From the NCBI GenBank assembly GCA_907163345.1, contig CAJQUN010000003.1, forward strand, positions 9,776,821 through 9,840,820: a stretch of DNA of 64,000 bases. The letters run 5' to 3'. Each line of letters starts with the position of its first letter. The stretch's first letter is position 1. This document shows positions 1 through 12,590 of the stretch, piece by piece. A model generated the notes under the pieces. It saw only the letters and a program-made list of their open reading frames with translations. It was not told the DNA's origin and ran no database searches. The DNA is from Haberlea rhodopensis. Its lineage: Eukaryota; Streptophyta; Magnoliopsida; Lamiales; Gesneriaceae. The position numbers and the translations under genes are program-made.

Positions 1-2941
1 GAAGATAATCAAGTTTAAAATGAGATTACCTAACATAAATTGCACATCCTCCAACTGCTCGAGCTGCAGCATGGTATTCAGCAGCTGGGTGCAGGCTCTG
101 TAATAATTGCACAAGTCAACATTTCACATTCTATACCAATTAAGATATAAAATACGCACTCGAGTTCCTTTTAACAAGTAAAGTATTTCATTTAAACTCA
201 CGTGGAACATATCCCAATCCGGCTGCATAAATTCTCCCAAGAATACTGTATTGTAAGCTACGGAAGAGATGTGGATGGTGTGTGAAGCAGGATCGCGAGG
301 GTAGAAATCATCGGAAGCTCGAACCACTGCTGTCTGCTTGGCGCTGTAGATACCATCCGTATTATGACACATGCAAGCGATGCATCCATTATCAGGAAAG
401 TTCCGTGAGATGGAGGCTTCGAGGGCCTGGTAATAGCTACGAGTGAGAGACACTCTACCACCATGACCAGCACCAAGCGTCTCGATGATGTTCTGCACAT
501 CAACTTTGACACCATCTACTCCACACGAAGCTAAATAGGCATGAAGCTCATTGTAGAAGTTGAAGACCTTCTTCGGGTGAACCAAGCCTAAGCCGTGAAC
601 AGCCAGACTATCCATAACTATATCTGGTTGGTTTCCTAGTACACCAGGAGACTGCACCGGGTAGGCCAAAGCAGTTTCGTAGTGTTCCATACCAGGTCCT
701 GCAGGCTGCACTCCACCCCAGTAACCTGCTAGGGCATGCCACACATACACATACCTGCAGATTGCAACGTTTGAGATTCAAGACCACCCCCACTATGTGA
801 CTAGACGTATTTATACCTTAGGTAAATAACAACACAAGTAAAATCACAAGCTGTGAGTAGGGGGGCCATTTGGAGAACTTACTTGACATTGTGATGTTGC
901 TTGGCATCTTTCACGACAAGCTTGAGACCTGGTTCTAGCTCATTGCTTTGCCCGTTCTTCTGAAATTTTTTGTTCTCTTTAATTCCCGTAAGCCTGCTTG
1001 CAAACCTGCAAAAATAACATAAAAGGCAAAGCCCCAGAAGAGTTAAAGCAAGCTAAATGACTTACGTCTTTCATAATCTCAAATTATAACACAACCGACG
1101 TACTGCAAAACCATTTAACCAATTATACATTTCTAGCACTTTAAGTGACAAAAGTTAAAAGCTTCTTCACATAATTAATAATTTGAAAACAATTGTCTTA
1201 CTGAGCTCCTTCTTGTACAACACAGTTCGAGTCCTCTTTGACCTCACTCCCAATCTGTTGCCAGCCATCATCTATGATCAAAAAACGAGGAGGAGTTCCT
1301 CCCTTGGACAAACTGTAACAATAAACAACAAGATAAAATTTACTGTTAGCAATAATCCATCAATGTGTGGTTTTAAGGACAGGGAAATATAACCATATGG
1401 ACCTGTTTAGTCCTTCTTCAACACCCTCTGCAGTGACATCGGTGTAAAAAGCATCCCATGTGCACCATCCTAGCCAGTCAAGGAAGGAGGGCAGCTACAA
1501 AAGATCCAAAATGCATAAAATTCAAACATAAGTTGGACTGCTTGAATCTTGGTTTCAATTCACAAAATGAGTTCTAAATAAACCAGCATGACATATGCTC
1601 ACCTTCTTCTTCTCACGATGTTGAAAGGTTTGTAAATGTTTCTCCACAGCTCTGATTCACACCAAAATTGATTTTGCGTCAGGGAATAAACCGAGAGTGC
1701 ATAAATTTTATAGCAAGGTGGTTGTGCAAAGAGAAAATGACTTACTTTACAGCCTGGTTGATAACTTCAAAAGGATTTGTACCAGCATGCATGTAAACAA
1801 GGTATAGTCCTTGGTTTGTTTCCACAGCATTATCTCCTGCATCAAATGACATGACAAAAAAAGTTGTTTTGTTTCTTTTTACTCGTTTTTCTCTAGTTAT
1901 CTCCCCCACAACCCCTATGAACTCCATTAAGACATGCATTTGATAATAGGGAGTTATCGATTTCTCCAACTCAGTTGTGTTTGCCTTGTTTCCGACACCA
2001 CTACATATACAGCACCATTGATGAATGGATCTTATGGCCTAATGAGAATTGGGAAAGCAGAATGTATGTCTCCGCAGGATATGCGCCATGTTTTATGCAT
2101 GCATACACTGATACATCCAATTCTTCCATTTCCATGAACTACTCACCACTCTCAAGGCAGATCTCCAGCTCATTCTTCTCGTTACCCTGAAGAACAGCAC
2201 GAAATTGCCCTTCAAGGAGAGGAAGGAAAACAGTGTAAATAGTTGGAGCATCTTCGCGCTCGCCTTCGGTTGTGTCTTTGCTTTCAACCAGCAGGAATTG
2301 AGTCTCCAGAGGAATGTCCTTCCCACAAGTTCCCATTCTCTGAGTCATCCACCAGAGCTTGAAACGGAATAAGCACATAAAACGGACTCCCCTGTGACAG
2401 AAGAAGTTAAGAACTAATGTTGTAAGTCTACAATAAAAAAAAGTCTATGTATTCCACATGAAAGGAATAAAAAACAGAGATTAAAGTTTTCTTCTTTAAA
2501 ACCATTTGACAAGCCATCATGTTTCCTTTACTCAATTAATTAATTAATTTTGAAAACTACTTAACTGAAAACGTTGATGACTATGTCCATGGTGATGTCC
2601 CCAAAAGTACTAATCAAACAGTAGTATGTCGTATAGGGTCAATTACAAACGGAAAATGTGGTGCCGATGAAACATCATCAAAAAGATTTCACTATGTATT
2701 GCGGAACAAATCTCAGAAACAAATGATTATTTTGGATAGCGTATGCTCACTCTAAGGAACCAACGGGAAAAACATGGAGACTTTTGCTGTGAGAAGTCGT
2801 GGCACCAATGAATGCACCCGCAACAAGTCCAACGCCTGACCCCGGGCTAAGCACAATGTTGTCAGGCACTCCTGTGAGTATGGTTTTCCCATGAACCACA
2901 AGGTTCCCGTCGTTGACAGAAATCTTCGATGTAACTGTCAT
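1..2941 (-). CDS. SIP2: SIP2/RFS2-type alkaline alpha-galactosidase (raffinose metabolism), 3' end missing
   Basis: GH36 family enzyme of the seed-imbibition-protein group. The closest remembered relative is Arabidopsis RFS2/SIP2, described as a raffinose-hydrolysing alkaline alpha-galactosidase, although databases often call the group galactinol-sucrose galactosyltransferase. Nine coding exons join in frame with GT/AG sites: 2941-2751, 2391-2147, 1836-1746, 1651-1603, 1494-1403, 1312-1202, 1005-883, 754-202 and 97-30. A donor follows at 29-28, so the rest lies left of the window. About 507 residues are present against roughly 770 for the family. The probable nucleophile is Asp386 in GVKVDVQN; the acid/base region is RASDDFYPRDP near residues 446-456. 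Other family blocks are FRFKLWWMTQRMG, GWCTWDAFYTDVT, IIDDGWQQ and GEFMQPDWDMFH. I chose the ATG at 2941 because MTVTSKISV matches the family N-terminus and a leader intron ends just upstream. No signal peptide is seen, fitting a cytosolic enzyme. No frameshift was found in the visible part. True raffinose synthase activity is less likely but not excluded. Confidence 0.93.
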
Positions 2942-4512
2942 CTTTGGACCTTCTAGAACTGCTTGAAATTTTACTGCATACCCAGATAAAAAGGAACATA
3001 AATACAAAATAAACCATCGCCACCATCTTTGAGCAACCCACCCAGGAAAGGTTCTAAAATGAGATGATCAAATACAAAAACATACAAAACAGAGGTGGAA
3101 TTGTTAAAATTCTTTCAATCCTATTGTCAAGGACACCTAATGTGTTTATAACAGTACCGACCAATTTAGAAATTTCTAGAAAACACATAATTAAACAAAC
3201 GTCAGCTAGTCATGGTTATGACAGTTTTCATTAGTTTAATGCGCTGTCATCGGCAGATAAGAAATTCATCTTCATGCTAGAATCATTTCGTAATCATGAC
3301 GACAGCAAACATTAGCAACAAAAAGTAATTACAGTCCACTGTCAAAACAGTTAAAAATATTATTTTACAACAAATCAGGTACCAAGTTAAATTTAAAATC
3401 ACTGCATAGTCTATCTAGTTATTAACATAAAATTCTGGCAAAAAAAGTACGTCACCCGAATATACCTCATCTACCGCAGAATTAAAATGTATTTCCACCG
3501 CGATTGGGTATTTTTGCGGGTAAAGTAAGGACCCCAGGCAAAGAAGCATACGCGCTCAGCAGACAACTTGAACCAAAAACACTTTCAATTTTGAAATCTA
3601 GCGCATATTTGGACCACCACACCAAGATCCAGATCCAGATCCTTATTCAAGTCGTGAGAATAGCTTTTTAAAAAATAGTTTTAGTTGTCTTCGTATTTTT
3701 TTTTCTTCCCATTTTTTCCTTTTTACATTAACGACAGAAGAATCAAGATACGGACCAGCTGAAAGTGAAAGTCATACTCTGGAAAAAGCTACGGAAGTGT
3801 ATCAGGACATACGAGAGCTCATTTACGACGGAAGAAAGGGTTGACAATTTTCGATGACACCATCACCACAACAGTCGGTAAGGTAACACTTGTGCTGTCT
3901 GATTTCAGTTTAAGAATATTTGAGTATACATCCGCTCCAAACAAATTAAAAAAATCAGTCACCAGCAATAATTAGAAGGGTTATAAACTGATTCAGCGTC
4001 GATCACCTCTTAAAGGCTTCGACTTTTTCTTTCGGTAAATCAATGCAGGAGTGACGTACCAACACACTCTTCCCACAATGCAGACGCCTTAACAGAGACC
4101 GATAACAGGCAAAGCAAAAGCTCGCCATTCAATCATTTCGAAAGTTTTTAAATCTTACATCAAATGAAAAAAGAACACCGAGATACACAAATTAAGTCAC
4201 CAAATTCGTCTCCAATAACAAAATCCCGAGAACACGGCCGCAAAGGAGAAAAATCAAGTAAATCAAAGAATCCACACTTTCACAAAATTTAACTTAATTC
4301 TTCAATTCAAACGAAATTACAATCCTAAAAACTCAAAAGTTTTACCTGCCACTATCCTTTATCCTCCACAAGAAGCAGCTTGAGAAAGCTCAATTCTATT
4401 AAATAAAAAGCTCAATTATAAGAGAGAGTAACTATAGCATCAAAAGAGTTTCACAGCAAACCTCCCGTAAGAGGAAAGGATAGCGAGTGAAATGATCGCT
4501 CAACAGTTCGGT
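2942..4512 (-). other. 5' leader of the SIP2-like gene with a long leader intron
   Basis: Upstream of the ATG at 2941 there is a polypyrimidine tract and an AG at 2975-2974, so the coding exon starts in the leader at 2973. A strong donor (GGCAG|GTAAAAC) lies at 4345-4344, implying a leader intron of about 1.37 kb. A second, weaker donor at 4461-4460 may allow alternative leader splicing. Transcription start is inferred near 4510 from the TATA box. Intron and leader limits are inference; no transcript evidence is available. Confidence 0.55.
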
Positions 4513-4537
4513 GCGAGTTTGAAGTTAATGCTACTGG

Positions 4538-4609
4538 GGTTTATATAGTCGGTTTGTGCTTAAACATCGAACTATTTCCCTTCGTTGACAAGTAATATTA
4601 TGACACGTG
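4538..4609 (-). promoter_or_regulatory. TATA box and G-box upstream of the SIP2-like gene
   Basis: Read on the minus strand, CTATATAAACC lies at about 4548-4538, a good TATA box about 30 bases before the proposed start. About 60 bases further upstream a perfect CACGTG G-box occupies 4604-4609 in the context ACACGTGTCA, which is also an ABRE-type core. This would fit abscisic-acid or stress responsiveness known for raffinose-pathway genes. Function is inferred from motif and spacing only. Confidence 0.55.
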
Positions 4610-6964
4610 TTTTGATTTGATCTATACTTACTCCAACTCTGGGAGGTCTTGATTATCGCATGGGGCACAATCAAATCGGATAGCTAAGGCAAAAGCTCCA
4701 AATCCTATATGGTTACATTATTGAATGGTCAAACATATAGAGCGTTATGGAGCTATATGATCATAGCTCACCTTTATTTTTAAGAGAGTCGAGTTTAAGT
4801 TATGTATTGTACAAAAAAATATACGCTCATTCCCCTTTCTAAATAGAAAAAAGAAGCCAAATATATTTAATTAATAATATATTTTCCTATGTAGGCAGCA
4901 ATAATATATTTTCCGATGTAGGCAGCAATATATTTTCTTTTTTCTTTTTGAAAAACAGAAAAGTATTTACAATCAAAATAGTTTAAAGAAAAAATTATAA
5001 TCTATGGCCAATCGATAATCTCAATAATATATTATTATTTATTTGCATATTCTATCAAATTATTTTCAATAATAATGAATAATTTATCCATGCATAAGGT
5101 AAGCACATCCTTAGTTTTCAAATTCATCTATTATTAACTTAACATAATCGAATTTTCGTTTTTGCACATAAATATTTTATCTATATCAAATATTATATTT
5201 TCTAACTTTTTTTTCTTCACTTGTACTATTTCATAGAGTATAAGGAAGAAACATCTGTTTCTGATAGGATAAACATGTGTATTTGAATAATAAAAAGTTA
5301 ATAACTTAAAATAAGATGCAAGAGAGCAGTCTAATCCACTTGATAAACGCTATCTTTCGTGTTTTTTGGCGGATACTCGTGTTCGAGTAGTGTGCTAGAA
5401 AGCAGATAAAAGGCATGCAATCTATCTGCTACTAAAATGAACGACCCACAATTGTGCACCACTCCTTGTAATCTATATAACATCGGGTGTCTTGTCTAAC
5501 TTGATCAGATTTGGTTATACGTTGTATCCAGAACTATGTCGGTGATTTTTTATGGATACCAAAGGCCAACAATATTTCTGGCAAATTATGTCGCATGAAC
5601 TGTTGGAAAATATCTGTATAGACAGTTTGAGTATCATTTATGGATCAACTCTATATGATTGATCTAAAATAGTTGCTATGTTTGTTTATGCACTTTTTAT
5701 TTAAAAGCTATTGTGTTTAGTAATGAGTTGGTGTATAAATATGGTATAAATATTTTGATTATGTCAATTTATGCAAAAAATGCAGGATTAAAAATATTTT
5801 AAAACTTTTGATTTATTGTCATCTTTTTCCCCAAATGGAGATTTACAATTTTTTCATGTATATTTGTCATTTTTGGTATTTTTAGTTATTTGTTTTCATT
5901 GTGAGTGTTCATGCGACGTTGCACATGTGAACATCACATCGGCGTCATATCACTGTCACGTCGGAAAAATGACCAAATTTGATATTAAAAAAAAAACAAA
6001 GCTCGACAAAATAGATAACCAAAATCACAAAAAGATAAATATACCGGACCAAAATTGCATCTTTCTAAGAAAAAAAAATGGGTTCTATTCGTTTTACATA
6101 AAATACCCATATTTTGTACAAATAGATATGAAAAAATTAGGTTTTTTGATAATTCAATTCAAAATTTGATTTTTTTTTCTTCAATAGAACAGTGGAGGAT
6201 TTTTAATGATCGCAGAACTGTGGCTTAATATAAAATGATTTTAATAAGTGTCGTTTTCTGCCATTCATTCAATCATTTTGGTAGAAATAAAAAAAATTAG
6301 AATTATTACAAAGAGATGTTATTCTCTATGACACTTTGTTGTCTTAGTGCCTCATTCAAAATTCAAAGGCTAAGTTGTAGCTTCGTATTTTTTTCCATAT
6401 TATTTGATATATGTCTTAATCGTAGTGCGTGTTATTAACGTACGATTCAAAGATAAGTTGATATTTTGTATTATTTGTAAATATAAATTTTAAAAAATAC
6501 TATTTTCCTAGTTGCAAAATATTATATCATTAATATGATTGTATTTTGTGCACTGTCGTATAATATTAAATCCTTTTAAAATTGATTTCCTAGTCTTTAA
6601 GTACCTTGGAATCTAATGAATTGGATATAGTGCGTGACTTTAATACGTATATATTTACAGTTATACCATAAATAGTTACATCACAACAATTAAATCGAGG
6701 CAGATTACATGAACAACAGAAGAAATCAAGTTGGTCGTGTACATGCGTCATTTTTCTCGAAAATCTTCTTTCGGTCAGAGTATATTCGTTGATTCATTTA
6801 GACTTAAATCTTTGTATGTAACTTTGAATATCCTTAGCGGTTATACTAAAGTACAATAATCTAATTATCATTTTTCAACAAAATTATTAATAACTACGGT
6901 TATACCAAATTATTTTCATTCATCAAATACAATTATTACTACTCACCGTCATCTCATAAATGAT

Positions 6965-6966
<2 letters not shown>

Positions 6967-6996
<30 letters not shown>
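6967..6996. repeat. (AT)n microsatellite
   Basis: About 30 bases of uninterrupted alternating AT between 'gattaaat' and 'aaaattctt'. Confidence 0.95.
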
Positions 6997-7001
<5 letters not shown>

Positions 7002-7329
7002 CTTAATTATATCAATCAATTACAAAAATAAAAAAAGTCATTAACTTCATTACAATTTGTCAACTTTTATGTCAAAACAAACGGGGGGTTAGGGGGCGGA
7101 GGGAGGGGATATGTGGGCGGTAGCCGGCGTCCCACGAATTTTTCTTTTAGTGTTTTATATAGGTTGTTTTATAATAAAAAAAAATTATTATTTACCTTTA
7201 GCTTTTTTAAAAAAAATCATCACTCTAAATTATAATCGTATCTCCACTTCTATGTGTAGTTTGATCATCTAGTAATTATAATGATTCTCCAATCATGCAA
7301 AACTTATATTCTTTCCATTATATCAAGTG

Positions 7330-7430
7330 TAACAAGGATTGAGTTCGAGTTTTACAACGTGTGAAAAAATATTTAGCTCTTGCTCCTCTTGAAAAAGAGT
7401 GACGAGGGTTCAAGTCGAAAATGATTAATA
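7330..7430 (+). repeat. SINE-like remnant with RNA polymerase III B-box-like sequence
   Basis: The stretch 'gagttcgagttttac' followed by 'gtgtgaaaaaatatttagc' resembles the copy at 54835-54950, where 'gagttcgagtccc' is followed by 'gtgtggaaaaatatttag'. This suggests two decayed members of one short tRNA-derived family. No A box or target duplication is clear. Confidence 0.35.
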
Positions 7431-7974
7431 AAAAAATATTGGTCTAACATAACAAATAGTAAATAGTATTATTAAATATATTTTAATAAAGATATTTTGA
7501 AAGGTTTTATGATTTTGTACGGCTACTGCAATTATTTAGACAAAAATAAAGTGAGCTTAAGAATTTTCTGGAAATGTAACACCTGGGATGAATCGTAATA
7601 CATTATTATTAGTATATGTTCTGTTAATTATTCCGTGCATGTTATTGATTACTTGTGTCCGTAGGCTTTGCAAATAAACCAATCAGCCATTTGTCGCTTT
7701 CGCTTATCATAATAAACCGGGTTTAAACAAATGAAAACGTACCACAAGTGGGCAGACCTTTTAATTTAATTGGAAGAGTAGTAGTCTAGTAGACACTAGA
7801 GAAGATTTTTTTAAAAAAAGTTTTTATAAATATCAAATTTTATCTTTGAATTTCTATTTATATTCCACAAACTCATTATTTATAAAATAATTTATTGTTT
7901 CTCTATCATTATTCAATCATAAACATATAGTAATACAACTTCTACCATAATCAGTTAAATATTTTTTATGGGGT

Positions 7975-8335
7975 TTTAGAGGTTTGGTCACTAACACTCG
8001 TAGAGTTTTTTAAATATACAGTTTATACATGTTACATAGTTTGAAAATAAACAGTTTACTATATATGAGTTTCAAAATATGTAGTTTAACCTATTATGGT
8101 TTGAAAAAAAAAACAATGAACCACATGTCTGTGAATATACAAATCATATTTCGTATGATGGGGCATTATACTATGTTTGTCAAATCATAATAAGGTAAAA
8201 ATGTTATTTACAAAGCATTAGATAATATACTTATTAACGATACCACAATATAGTAAATTTTTATTTACAAACAATATTGAATAAAATGCGATTATCGCTA
8301 TCATATGAGGATAAATTGTTATTGGCTCCTTTTGA
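7975..8335. repeat. Dispersed repeat shared with the transporter intron near 61 kb
   Basis: Contains repeated phrases of the type 'aaataaacagttta' and 'gtagttta', and ends 'aggataaattgttattggctcc'. The intron copy at about 60780-61115 has the same order of phrases and ends 'aggggtaaaattgtcgctagctcc'. The family is not named; no terminal inverted repeats were found. Confidence 0.45.
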
Positions 8336-8684
8336 CTCTACCATTCATTCGCATCTTAACAAATTCGATCACCAGATATTATAAAATTTGTATGCTCCTA
8401 AAATGCTAAAAATTAAAATTTTGAATTCTGAACAATTTTTATCGACTTAATTAAAATCACGGCCGACAAATTTTATTTATTTAATTAAAAAAAACCTTTA
8501 TTGATATATTATGTCGTGGGCTGCACATGGTACTATTACCTAATGCAGTTGCTGAGTCACGTGTGACCACTTAAAGTACCACCCGTGAGTGCATGACAAT
8601 TGTTGCCAATTGTCCGTGGTTTACTTGGAATTGATTTTTTTTACTTTAACAAAGTATTCAGGTTTGCGCTTGATTAATCATTAG

Positions 8685-8895
8685 TTAACGACTCCGGCCC
8701 CTCAAAACCATCACCAGGTAAGTCGAGGGATGTGCAAGGATGACAGGTTTTTGAGATAGTAGAACAATAGGACACGAACCTAAGACAAACCCCCACAATA
8801 TTTCAGTGGAGAATTTGTCCCGAATTTGAACCTGCGAGAAGGAATCTCCCCACATCACCTCAGCCCTTACCAATCCGTCTATGTCCCTGTGGACA
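8685..8895 (-). repeat. SINE-like element (Au-like), minus strand
   Basis: On the minus strand an A-box-like 'tggtaagggctgag' near 8860 is followed about 40 bases later by a B-box-like 'caggttcaaattcg' near 8822. The downstream body includes 'gacttacctggtgatgg', reminiscent of Au-type plant SINE 3' regions. It shows a tRNA-derived arrangement. Boundaries and target duplication were not resolved. Confidence 0.45.
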
Positions 8896-8949
8896 AAACT
8901 TGGAATTGATCTATGCTACCTTATGGCGTAGTGTAATCTATTTATTAGA

Positions 8950-8990
8950 TGGGTATATTCTCATACAATATTGTGAGAATATACATATCC
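8950..8990. repeat. Short hairpin (13-bp arms)
   Basis: The arm 'ggtatattctca' is followed about 10 bases later by 'tgagaatatac', a near-perfect inverted repeat. It may be a decayed MITE centre or a chance palindrome in AT-rich DNA. Confidence 0.5.
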
Positions 8991-9720
8991 AATGATGAAA
9001 TTAACTCATGAGATAGTCTTTAGGTTATATTTTATCATTGATTTAGCATATTTTATTTTAATGATGCTGCGGTCTCCAGGCTATGATAGAATCAAATTTC
9101 CCCTCGATTAGGTACGTACATGCCAAGTGGCTTTGTCGTTGACCAATTAAGTAATGTATTGATTCCTTCCCCCTTAATTAAATCTATAGGGAAAAAAACG
9201 ACACGCATTTTTCTGATTGAATGAATCGATACACTGAACCTGATGGTTGCAACAAATCATAGTTTGTTTAAAGATTATCTGTCCTGCTATCAGAGTGGGA
9301 ATAAGCCTCTAATAGATAAAGGTAATATTGTTATTTTAGTTAAAAAATTCAAATTTAACATGCAATTTTGCTTAAATTGTAAATTTTATTCTCTTGAAAT
9401 AAATTATATGTTACTTTTCCTTACAAATTTTTTTATTCTGATCCCACATGGTGTATGGATAGATTAAATCCTAAGTTTGAGATGGGATTTCCCTTTACTT
9501 TTATATATTTATTTTTCAATATAATAATTAAATTCCTAAATTTTATTCGCTTGCTTGGTTTGATAGAGATGTCCAAATTAATCATTAAAGAATTCGTCAT
9601 ATAACTAGATATCCGGGTAGGTTGATTGTTACCCCTAAAAATAATGTTGATAGCAATTATTTGATGATAATATTATCATCCAATTGTTTTATATGTCACA
9701 TCATCAAACCAACAAGACGG
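8990..9720. other. Intergenic DNA, no gene seen
   Basis: The ORF at 9243-9467 (+) is short, low-complexity and has no recognisable motif. A perfect 18-bp palindrome (gatgataatattatcatc) lies at 9663-9680. Confidence 0.55.
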
Positions 9721-10360
9721 TATGTAGTCGATGTGATTCGAGATTTTTGAATATAAGGTAGAATAAAGTGTTAATGAAAAATAACGATAAACACACCAAG
9801 ATTTTTTACGTGAAAAACCCTCAAATTGAGAGAAAAACCACGGGACATAGTCCAGTAGAAAACTTCACTATAAACGTTGATAATTTACAGGACTCTTTTG
9901 ACACAAATAACAATCGCTCAATGACTTGTACGAATATTTTAGAAAATAACAAAAAGACCGAACAGACATAAATTTTTCTATCCTCAGAGTCCTTTTTGTC
10001 CAGAAAAATCCAACCCTTTATAACGGGACCTTCAACTACTATTTATAGGAGCCATCCTGGAGTTACTTGGCGTGAAAGTATTGAATACGCCTCCCTTGAT
10101 CGTGGCTGAGACATGACAAACGTGTCTGAGAAATCCCCATTAATGCACGTTCAATTCCCGTCGGTTAATTAGTTTTAATTATGACCGGGTCTTCCGCCAA
10201 ATTCCCGAAGAAGGTAAAGGATGCTCGGTAATACGCTGCTCGGCATTTTATCTTCGGTAACAATCTCTTCGGTTTAACTTCTGTTAGGCGATTTTAGCGT
10301 TCGTATCTTCATAAATAGATTTTACCCGAGAAAATGAATATGTCATATGACATCAGTAGT
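9720..10360 (-). mobile_element. Copia-type LTR (solo or remnant), minus strand
   Basis: Read on the minus strand, a TATA-like CTATAAATAGTAG near 10050 is followed by a GC-richer leader. Near 9830 comes 'gtggtttttctctcaatt', then 'cacgtaaaaaatcttggtg', a pattern characteristic of the R-U5 part of plant Copia LTRs. No internal coding domains adjoin it, so it is probably a solo LTR. Exact TG/CA ends and a target duplication were not found. Confidence 0.55.
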
Positions 10361-10845
10361 ATATGTTTTTTTTTAAAAAAAGGTTATTTCTCTTGAGAAA
10401 TCAACACTTAATATTTAAATAAACATGAACAGAAAAATCAGAAAATGCAAGGGTTTTAGAGACTAAAATACTTTTAATGGCCTGTGAAATTGTTTGTTCT
10501 TTTTACTATATATTTTAATATAATTTAAATTTTATACCCAATATCTATCAGTACTCGCGATCTGGAATCCTTCAAATTTTGTGACGCGAATGTCATTAAT
10601 GTATGGCAATCAATCAATTCTTATACCATAATTCATGCTTATGTTTCTTAAAAAAAAATCATTCATTGAAGCTGAATTATTATAATAATTCAAGAGTCTT
10701 ATCAATGACATCACTTGTCAGAACTAAATTCTTATATATGTTTTTATATTACAAATATGATTGCTTAAGCAACAATAGGATGCTCCAAACAAAATTTCAT
10801 CGCATGTTAGACAATGCTCCACAGTCCATACCCATAATAAATATG
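10360..10845. other. Intergenic DNA, no gene seen
   Basis: AT-rich spacer. The ORF at 10603-10848 (+) has no known motif and runs into a SINE-like element. Confidence 0.5.
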
Positions 10846-10847
10846 TA

Positions 10848-11010
10848 GATTGCCCGCCATGGGTGGAGTGGTGTAGCTGAGCATGTAGGCATGTAATAAC
10901 GAGTTTGATTCCTCTTACAAACATTTTCACGATCGAGCATGTTGTGTTATGCTTATTGTGATTTACCCGACTGTCATAGTTTACATGCTATTGCGTTTAC
11001 CTAAATTTTG
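10848..11010 (+). repeat. SINE-like element, plus strand
   Basis: An A-box-like 'gtggtgtagctgagc' near 10870 and a B-box-like 'gagtttgattcctc' near 10902 have tRNA-like spacing. The tail carries 'gcttattgtgatttaccc' and 'gctattgcgtttacc', which recall Au SINE 3' sequence. Ends and target duplications are uncertain. Confidence 0.5.
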
Positions 11011-11479
11011 GGTCTAGCCCGCTTATTAAAAGCCCACTCCTCTTTTGATGAAGACTCAAGCTTGAATCACGCAGTACGTGACAAAACTTTAGCCGGGCTT
11101 ATCTGTCGGCAAACAGGTCATGATTGACCAGCAATAATGACATAAGGCATTCATTGTGTATAGAAAACTGGTGTCCATAATTTTAGAAAACTCGGTTGAG
11201 TAAATACGCGTTTTGAACACGATTTGGACGTGGTGGAGCCTCTATAAATAGAGCTCCCTGGTTTCATTATTTCGGTTTACAACATTCTAGTGACTAAGGA
11301 GGTTATGTCTAGAAAAATCGGTATTTAAGTGGTATCGGTGCCACCCCACCAATTTTCCTGGGAATTTTGAAGTTATGTCTAGGAAAGATCGAGATTCTCT
11401 TTTTCATGTGAGCTTACTTAATGTATACCATTCATGTCCACATCAAAGTATCACGACGCGATTTCTTAGACAGAATGGT

Positions 11480-11610
11480 TGCATGGTTCGAGATAGAAAA
11501 ATTCAATGGAATTAATTTCATGCTGTAAAAAATGAAAATGCAAGCAGTTCTACGAAAGGATCGCTGCTTGTCGGCTATTGGAGATAGGCCGATGGAGGGC
11601 ATATACGATG
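11480..11610 (+). pseudogene. Copia gag N-terminal fragment
   Basis: Translation near 11488 reads FEIEKFNGINFM then KMKMQAVLRKDRCLSAI, the conserved start of plant Copia Gag. It is broken by a stop where the family has a Trp. It sits between the 5' LTR and the reverse transcriptase fragment of the deleted element. Confidence 0.65.
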
Positions 11611-11995
11611 AAAAGTGAAATGAGAGAACAACTCGAAAATATATCTACTTGGGATCTTTTGATGATGCGAGTGGGTATCGTTGGTGGGACTCCAGTGCCC
11701 ACAGGCATATCATCAGCGTGGAAGATATGGTAAAGGGAAACAAAACTACACAAAATTCAAATAGTAAAGTTTCAGGGGGAAAATAGGAGAGACAAGGATC
11801 AAAGTTCTTCTGATATGACACCATAGTACGAGGAACGAGAACCGGTTGAGTCAGAGGTTTTCAAAGTTTGGTAGTCAACTCGAGATAGGAGACCACTAGG
11901 TTTGCTTTCACATTATGAAAGCAATGTGGCATACTAACAGAGGATGGTGAGCCATCGAGTTTTCATGAGGCTAGTCAAAGATTGATTACATCCCT

Positions 11996-12590
11996 GTGGA
12001 TGACAGCCATGCAAAAAGAATTTTGGAAGCCTTGGACAGAAACAAAACATGGGATCCTGTTACACTATCACGAGAACGGAAAACCATTGGAAACAGATTG
12101 ATCTATAAGATCAAGTGTGATGGCAATAACCAAATGGAACGATATCGTGCAAGATTGGTGGTGAAAGGATATGCTCAGAAAAAAAGTATCGACTTCAATG
12201 AGATCTTTTCTCATGTGATCCGTCTTAGAACAGTCAGAGTAGTATTTTCATAGTGTACATTGTTTGACCTACATCTAGAGCAGCTAGATGTGAAAATATT
12301 ATTTCTTCATGGAGATCTTGAAGAAGAAATCTATATGCTACAATCACAAGGTTTTGCAGAAATAGGAAAAGAGAACTTGATTTGCAGGTTGAATAAATCT
12401 TTGTACGGTCTAAAACAGGAGCCGTTGTGTTGGTGCAAGAGATTTGATTCCTATATCATAAGCCTTGGGTACATCAAACTTATTGCAGATCTTTGTGCAT
12501 ATTCGGATGATGATTATATCATTTTGTTGTTGTATGTGGAAGACATATTAGTGGCATGTCCAACAAAGATCGCGACCAAGAATTAATTGC
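11996..12590 (+). pseudogene. Copia reverse transcriptase fragment
   Basis: Two consecutive reading frames carry Copia RT signatures. The first, 11996-12253, has IGNRLIYKIKCDGN, RYRARLVVKGYAQKKSIDF and NEIFSHV. After a stop at 12251, the second (12260-12586) has LEQLDVKILFLHGDLEEEIYM, KSLYGLKQEPLCW and LLYVEDILVA. In the second, the active-site YVDD has become YVED and the Gln-Ala before the Trp has become Glu-Pro. It is not functional. Weaker RNase H-like sequence continues to about 13090. Confidence 0.88.

Larger units (their letters stand above)
4610..8660. other. AT-rich intergenic DNA with no recognisable gene
   Basis: Very AT-rich. The one longer ORF (5816-6169 +) is low-complexity and matches no family I know. 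It overlaps a common plant dispersed-repeat style of sequence ending in 'gaccaaaattgcatc' near 6045. An AT microsatellite lies at 6967-6996, a SINE-like B-box remnant near 7330-7430, and 7975-8335 matches a repeat also found in an intron of the transporter gene near 61 kb. Confidence 0.6.

Noticed and set aside
5816..6169. 117-codon plus-strand ORF
   Set aside because: Low-complexity Lys/Phe/Ile-rich translation of AT-rich DNA, no motif, no splice or promoter context.
8685..8873. 62-codon minus-strand ORF as a gene
   Set aside because: Coincides with a SINE-like element bearing pol III boxes; no protein similarity recognised.
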